From: CALBPI01 sp039821605
GTDB taxonomy: Bacteria > Pseudomonadota > Gammaproteobacteria > Steroidobacterales > Woeseiaceae
Length of the DNA stretch: 64,000 nt
Reading direction: 5' to 3'
Assembly (NCBI GenBank): GCA_039821605.1
Contig: JBCBNV010000004.1
Location: forward strand, 62,001 to 126,000
This document shows positions 60,938 through 64,000 of this stretch, in pieces; the stretch's first letter is position 1; every line of letters starts with the position of its first letter. The position numbers were made by a program, and so were the translations under genes. Below the pieces are notes generated by a model. It had not been told where the DNA came from and did not search any database. It saw only the letters and a program-made list of their open reading frames with translations.

Positions 60938-61246
60938 TTAGGGCGGAGCGAACCAGTAGATTATGTATGGCACCGCAAGCGCAAGAGCTAAGTACGACCA
61001 CTCCGGCGCGGCTCTCCAGAAGGAGCCATCCATTCTATAAATGATCCCAACAAAAATAAGCCCACCAAATATTCCTACGATGGCCGCGATGTAATATCCA
61101 AGAGGTTGGATCTGCGTATCGCTATTTGCGCCATCAACCATTCCGGCAGCGGCGCCCAGTCTTCCCAGCACAAAGATCGCAACGCTCACGTACACCGCGA
61201 ACAAGAAAGGCGCAACGAAAACGCCTCCAAACTTTGACCTACGCAT
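60938..61246 (-). CDS. Small multi-pass membrane protein
   Basis: 102 residues from ATG at 61246 (another ATG at 61270 is possible). Three hydrophobic helices are visible: GVFVAPFLFAVYVSVAIFVLGRL, YYIAAIVGIFGGLIFVGIIYRM and WSYLALALAVPYIIYWF. No family was recognised. It sits between the second and third lipoprotein remnants. Confidence 0.55.
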   Translation of the reverse strand: MRRSKFGGVFVAPFLFAVYVSVAIFVLGRLGAAAGMVDGANSDTQIQPLGYYIAAIVGIFGGLIFVGIIYRMDGSFWRAAPEWSYLALALAVPYIIYWFAPP

Positions 61247-61269
61247 CCTCGTGACTGCCCCCCAGGCCA

Positions 61270-61283
61270 TTACAGGTGTACCG
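61270..61283 (+). repeat. Short partial repeat, copy C
   Basis: TTACAGGTGTACCG matches the first 14 bases of the 68-bp repeat except at one position, and is followed 22 bases later by the third lipoprotein remnant. It suggests a third, eroded unit of the same duplication. Confidence 0.5.
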
Positions 61284-61305
61284 AATAGGGCTCATAAAAC
61301 CGAAA

Positions 61306-61481
61306 CGTCAACGCATTTGTTCAAGCAGACTGCCAATCATCGGCTGCCTTCTTTGATCTACGGAAGCGCGAATACGATCAATGGCTTGCTGTGATTCTGG
61401 CAGCCTACCAGACTCGTTGGACATGCTCGCTAAGGCTGCGACTGCCACTATAAGACTCACATCGATAGCGGTGGCTTCGCC
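61306..61481 (-). pseudogene. Remnant C of the lipoprotein gene 3' end
   Basis: The minus strand reads AIDVSLIVAVAALASMSNES, then GRLPESQQAIDRIRASVDQRR and LLEQMR-stop, clearly the C-terminus of the protein at 59464. The DNA is about four-fifths identical by eye. The frame closes at a TAA shortly upstream, so no start or signal remains. The rest of 61247-61661 shows no other gene. Confidence 0.75.
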
Positions 61482-61661
61482 AATGGAGGCGGCTGCTCCG
61501 GGCCAAATCTCAATAGAAGTGCGTACCGAGCTTGCTTAACGAAATCGCGCGATAAATATAAGAGTTGCAAGCAAGCTTGCAACAACATGGATGAGTGCGA
61601 GTAATGAAGGCCCGCGCCCTACCCTTCCTGAGCAAGAGATCGGCTCGATAGGTCCAGTTTC

Positions 61662-62273
61662 TTATTTCTTGTACGTTTCTGGCCTCGTGGCAATCACCTT
61701 ACCGCTCTCGTCCCGATACTCGTCTTTCAATAGGTGATTCACGAGTCGTCCTGGTTTGAGCTCGTACTTATGATGAAGTCCTCTAGCTCGCTGCATTCGT
61801 CCTGGCGGCGCGACGACGAAAATCTCCTTATCTGGTAGGTGGTGTCGTGCCATATCGACGGCTGTCGATAAGTCGGTGTCAGCGGTGATTAGAATCGCAC
61901 GATCGTAGTGATCGTGTAGACCATCCGCGACCAGGTGGATCGCGATGTTGACGTCGGTTTCCTTCTCTTCCTTGGTCGTGTACCGCCTGCCGCACTTGTG
62001 GCAGATCAGGTGCTTGTCTTTGAATCGACCGAGCACCAGATCGCAGCCTTCGGCCATGAGCGCTTTGGTGTACCGACGGTGCCGTGCATATGCGTCCGGT
62101 ATCCAGGTCGCATAGGCGGAGAAGTATTTGACGGCTTGGAGGGTTTCGTTTTTTCGGAGTAGCGACTCAGAGAGCGACCACAGGTTCACCCACTTAAGTT
62201 CGGGTCGGTTCAGATCCTTCACCGCGTGGTAAAGGTTGAATCCGTCGATATAGGCGATTGTTCGTAGCTTCAT
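61662..62273 (-). CDS. NYN-domain (LabA/DUF88-type) putative ribonuclease
   Basis: 203 residues. PIN-like NYN fold: YIDGFNLYHAV with the first Asp, EKETDVNIAIHLVADGL with the central Asp, and ILITADTDLSTAVDMARHH with the C-terminal Asp pair. An inserted CHKCGRRYTTKEE ribbon half precedes the second motif. The predicted activity is Mg-dependent RNA cleavage. Such proteins are common in genomic islands, sometimes with defence genes, but none is recognised here. A hairpin with T-rich tail lies 17 bases above the ATG. Confidence 0.82.
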   Translation of the reverse strand: MKLRTIAYIDGFNLYHAVKDLNRPELKWVNLWSLSESLLRKNETLQAVKYFSAYATWIPDAYARHRRYTKALMAEGCDLVLGRFKDKHLICHKCGRRYTTKEEKETDVNIAIHLVADGLHDHYDRAILITADTDLSTAVDMARHHLPDKEIFVVAPPGRMQRARGLHHKYELKPGRLVNHLLKDEYRDESGKVIATRPETYKK

Positions 62274-62289
62274 GCTCTAGAACGAAAGA

Positions 62290-62307
62290 CGGCTCCCGAA
62301 GGAGCCG
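62290..62307 (-). terminator. Hairpin with T-rich tail just above the NYN gene
   Basis: CGGCTCC, four-base loop, GGAGCCG, read on the minus strand and followed by TCTTTCGTT. It could terminate the transcript of the secreted-protein gene or attenuate entry into the NYN gene. Confidence 0.5.
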
Positions 62308-62407
62308 CTATCCCAAGGGACGTACCCAAGGGGTGGATGCCGTTTAGACTACCTGAATTCGACAGTCTGTCAACTGCTTGTTGACACGGGCGTTAACTAA
62401 AGGGCCT

Positions 62408-62433
62408 ATAAGAACAATAACTTATGTTCTTAT
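62408..62433. repeat. Inverted repeat in an AT-rich gap
   Basis: ATAAGAAC and GTTCTTAT, perfect 8-bp arms with a 10-base AT-rich spacer, in the gap between the NYN and secreted-protein genes (62274-62519). Its role may be operator or structural. A CCCCG/CGGGG mini-hairpin near 62495 lies in the same gap. Confidence 0.4.
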
Positions 62434-62519
62434 TGCTTTGATGCACATGCTCTAGGTGTGGTCCACATCTCTGTTTTGCTGAGTGCCCAGCCCCGCTTTC
62501 CGGGGGTCGGACGACTCAA

Positions 62520-63425
62520 TCATTGAGACTTTGGAACTGGCGTCACGGTGCATCGAAGTTCATCTCCGACCGCTTCACACTCAATTAGAGTATTTTCGTC
62601 CGATCCGGCTGTACCACCAATCCTAATGACGTTGACCCCACCCGACGACAATCTATCAACTATCAAGGCAGCTACGCCTGGATTCGAGACTACAAGCGCT
62701 GCCCAGTCGTCTGTTAGATCTGATCGGACTAATGGGATTATTGTTCCGTCGGGAGCTTGAAGCTGGATCACTTCGAATTCGAGTGTAGTTGGCGGAACAC
62801 CACCAGTCTGCAATGCAACTGCCCTTAGTACTACGAACGTACCGTCTTGCAAGCGGAATCTAATCTTTGAGCCAGCCGGAACAATTACCCTTTTCATTAT
62901 TTGGTCATTAATCGCGCCGACTATCGAGATTTCCAGTGCTTCAAATGCGAGATCTGTCAGCTGGAGATTCGCAACCCCGGGATTATCCCAGTAATCAAAA
63001 GCGGATGGATAGTTCAATGTTCGCCAAGCTTCCGGCTCAGGTTCTGGCTCGGGCAGCTCTTCCCCATCTTCAAATATGTAGGGATCCAACTGTTGCTTAA
63101 CATCACTGATCGCAGCGATTGTTGATAGCTCGGCTGTGGTAGGCGTTGCCACGTGTGCACTCACCTGATAGTTATTCAGCTCGAAATCGAAGTAGGCGAG
63201 TACCGAATACACCTTGTGTGTATTCGTTGAGAAGTCCATAACTCCAACGCGTTTACTCACAGGTTGCATTGACGGCACAATCTCTGCGGTTGCCGCGTTA
63301 ACTTTTTGCCAGCTCGAACAACCGTCACAGCGCGCCCAAAGGGTGTCGGCTGACGCGTTCTGCATAGATACAAGAGCCACGAACGACACTGCTAGTACAT
63401 TTTTTATTGTGGTGAAGGCTCGCAT
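62520..63425 (-). CDS. Secreted hypothetical protein
   Basis: 301 residues from ATG at 63425. A signal peptide (MRAFTTIKNVLAVSFVALV ... NASA) has likely cleavage before DTLWARCDG. A CDGC pair at the mature N-terminus, an acidic EDGEELPEPEPEPEAW linker, and a C-terminal domain with two Cys (LIECEAVGDELRCTV) follow. The frame runs 27 codons further up without similarity to any start. No family was recognised. Composition is lower in GC than the core. Confidence 0.6.
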   Translation of the reverse strand: MRAFTTIKNVLAVSFVALVSMQNASADTLWARCDGCSSWQKVNAATAEIVPSMQPVSKRVGVMDFSTNTHKVYSVLAYFDFELNNYQVSAHVATPTTAELSTIAAISDVKQQLDPYIFEDGEELPEPEPEPEAWRTLNYPSAFDYWDNPGVANLQLTDLAFEALEISIVGAINDQIMKRVIVPAGSKIRFRLQDGTFVVLRAVALQTGGVPPTTLEFEVIQLQAPDGTIIPLVRSDLTDDWAALVVSNPGVAALIVDRLSSGGVNVIRIGGTAGSDENTLIECEAVGDELRCTVTPVPKSQ

Positions 63426-63549
63426 TGTTGTCTCCAAATCCGTTTGAACCGAGAATGGTACGTAAACACCGTTTACAGAGCGTACAGGCAACTGAGTCGC
63501 ATGCAAGTGACGTCGGTGATTTTGTGGACAAGATTCAGTTAGACGCTTC

Positions 63550-64000
63550 TTAGACCGGTGTGACCTTACCCCACTCAGCCTGAGTACTCCGAGTGAGAGT
63601 TTGGGTAAAATTTCTTGTTAGCAGCGCCTCGATCGGTGCCATTTGGCCGAGTGCGCTGTGCGGTCTAACGTGGTTGTAATCGAGTCGCCAGTCTTCGATG
63701 ACCCGGCGGGCTTCATTGAGTGATTTGAACCAGTGGTGTCGCAAGCACTCGATGCGCAGCTTGCCATTGAACGATTCGCAGTAGGCATTCTGAGTCGGTT
63801 TGCCTGGCTGGATGAAGTGCAGTGTTCGTGCCGTGCGCTGGGACCACATCAGCATGGCGCGAGACGTGAACTCAGTGCCGTTGTTGCAGACCAGGACTTG
63901 TGGCAGCCGGCCTTCGTCTCTTAGTCGATCAAGCACGCGGCTGACGCGCTGACACGTGATCGAGGTGTCGACCTCAAGCGCTAGGCACTCGCGGCTGTAG
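63550..64000 (-). CDS. IS3-family transposase OrfB, C-terminal part (right edge)
   Basis: At least 149 codons run in from the right edge (YSRECLALEVDTSIT is readable beyond the GTG at 63936). It is an rve/DDE integrase core: HFIQPGKPTQNAYCESFNGKLRIECL contains the catalytic Glu region, and RRVIEDWRLDYNHVRPHSAL the usual C-terminus. The second catalytic Asp, normally in D-N-G-x-E-F, is Asn here (CNNGTEF, codon 63883-63885 read on the minus strand), so the copy is probably inactive. Confidence 0.85.
   Translation of the reverse strand, partial: YSRECLALEVDTSITCQRVSRVLDRLRDEGRLPQVLVCNNGTEFTSRAMLMWSQRTARTLHFIQPGKPTQNAYCESFNGKLRIECLRHHWFKSLNEARRVIEDWRLDYNHVRPHSALGQMAPIEALLTRNFTQTLTRSTQAEWGKVTPV
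63550..64000 (-). mobile_element. IS3-type insertion sequence, 3' portion
   Basis: The transposase fragment shows an IS3-group element entering from beyond the right edge. Its terminal inverted repeat should lie between the transposase stop (63550) and about 63500, but I could not define it without the other end. It marks the accessory nature of the last 4.5 kb. Confidence 0.7.

Noticed and set aside
59339..61283. Integron cassette array
   Set aside because: The 68-bp repeats lack the imperfect inverted-repeat structure and the GTTRRRY core of attC sites, and no integrase is visible.
59339..61481. CRISPR array
   Set aside because: Repeats are too few, too long and too widely spaced, and no cas genes are present.
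62485..62520. Small RNA or tRNA near 62.5 kb
   Set aside because: A short CCCCG/CGGGG hairpin is present, but no cloverleaf or promoter could be supported.
1..64000. tRNA and rRNA genes
   Set aside because: None of the intergenic stretches shows a TTCGA-arm cloverleaf or rRNA sequence by reading. A covariance-model scan would settle it.

Overview
This window is a gene-dense, high-GC bacterial chromosome segment that reads as a gammaproteobacterium. The housekeeping content supports this: rpoH, ftsYEX, rsmD-coaD, mutM, folD, gshA, rpmG-rpmB-radC, a PspF/sigma-54 phage-shock locus, pqiA-pqiB-pqiC and gspA/gspB. The genus cannot be set by reading alone. No rRNA, tRNA or CRISPR array was seen.

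Layout. 0-9.4 kb: end of an unrecognised gene, a YadG/YadH-type ABC exporter, an SRAP (YedK/HMCES-type) DNA-protein crosslink protein, a DAK2+DegV (FakA-FakB-like) fusion, an orphan gspA-gspB pair, dinB and ispA. 9.5-15.8 kb: a full mevalonate route from acetoacetyl-CoA to IPP/DMAPP. It comprises mvaD, phosphomevalonate kinase and a 938-residue protein joining class II HMG-CoA reductase, mevalonate kinase and type I IPP isomerase, with convergent mvaS and divergent ispA (farnesyl-PP synthase). This is the most striking system here. 15.9-20.9 kb: a DUF4286-DUF3667 membrane protein, a FadE-type acyl-CoA dehydrogenase with a histone-like Lys/Ala tail, and malate dehydrogenase. 21-23.4 kb: a YtrA-type GntR regulator with an ABC transporter, behind a near-perfect 28-bp palindrome. 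23.4-26.5 kb: pspF divergent from pspA-pspB-pspC genes, with a clear sigma-54 promoter.

26.5-45 kb: a GGDEF/EAL sensor, a bactofilin, gshA, a class IV aminotransferase paired with a sulfotransferase-like protein, redox enzymes, a nickel superoxide dismutase with its maturation protease (sodN-sodX) below an RND exporter, a MATE exporter and gcdH. 45-59.3 kb: conserved core genes. These include rpoH with a perfect CIRCE (HrcA) operator upstream, the ftsYEX operon, a fatty-acid desaturase, and the pqi operon with pqiA split in two.

59.3-64 kb: an accessory, lower-GC region. It holds three decaying copies of one lipoprotein-gene 3' end, two of them beside a 68-bp direct repeat (65/68 identical). 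It also has small unknown proteins, a NYN-domain protein, a secreted protein and an IS3-type transposase that runs off the right edge and has lost a catalytic Asp. Several starts were moved from the longest open frame. Two genes appear to begin at CTG overlapping the previous stop (CTGA).
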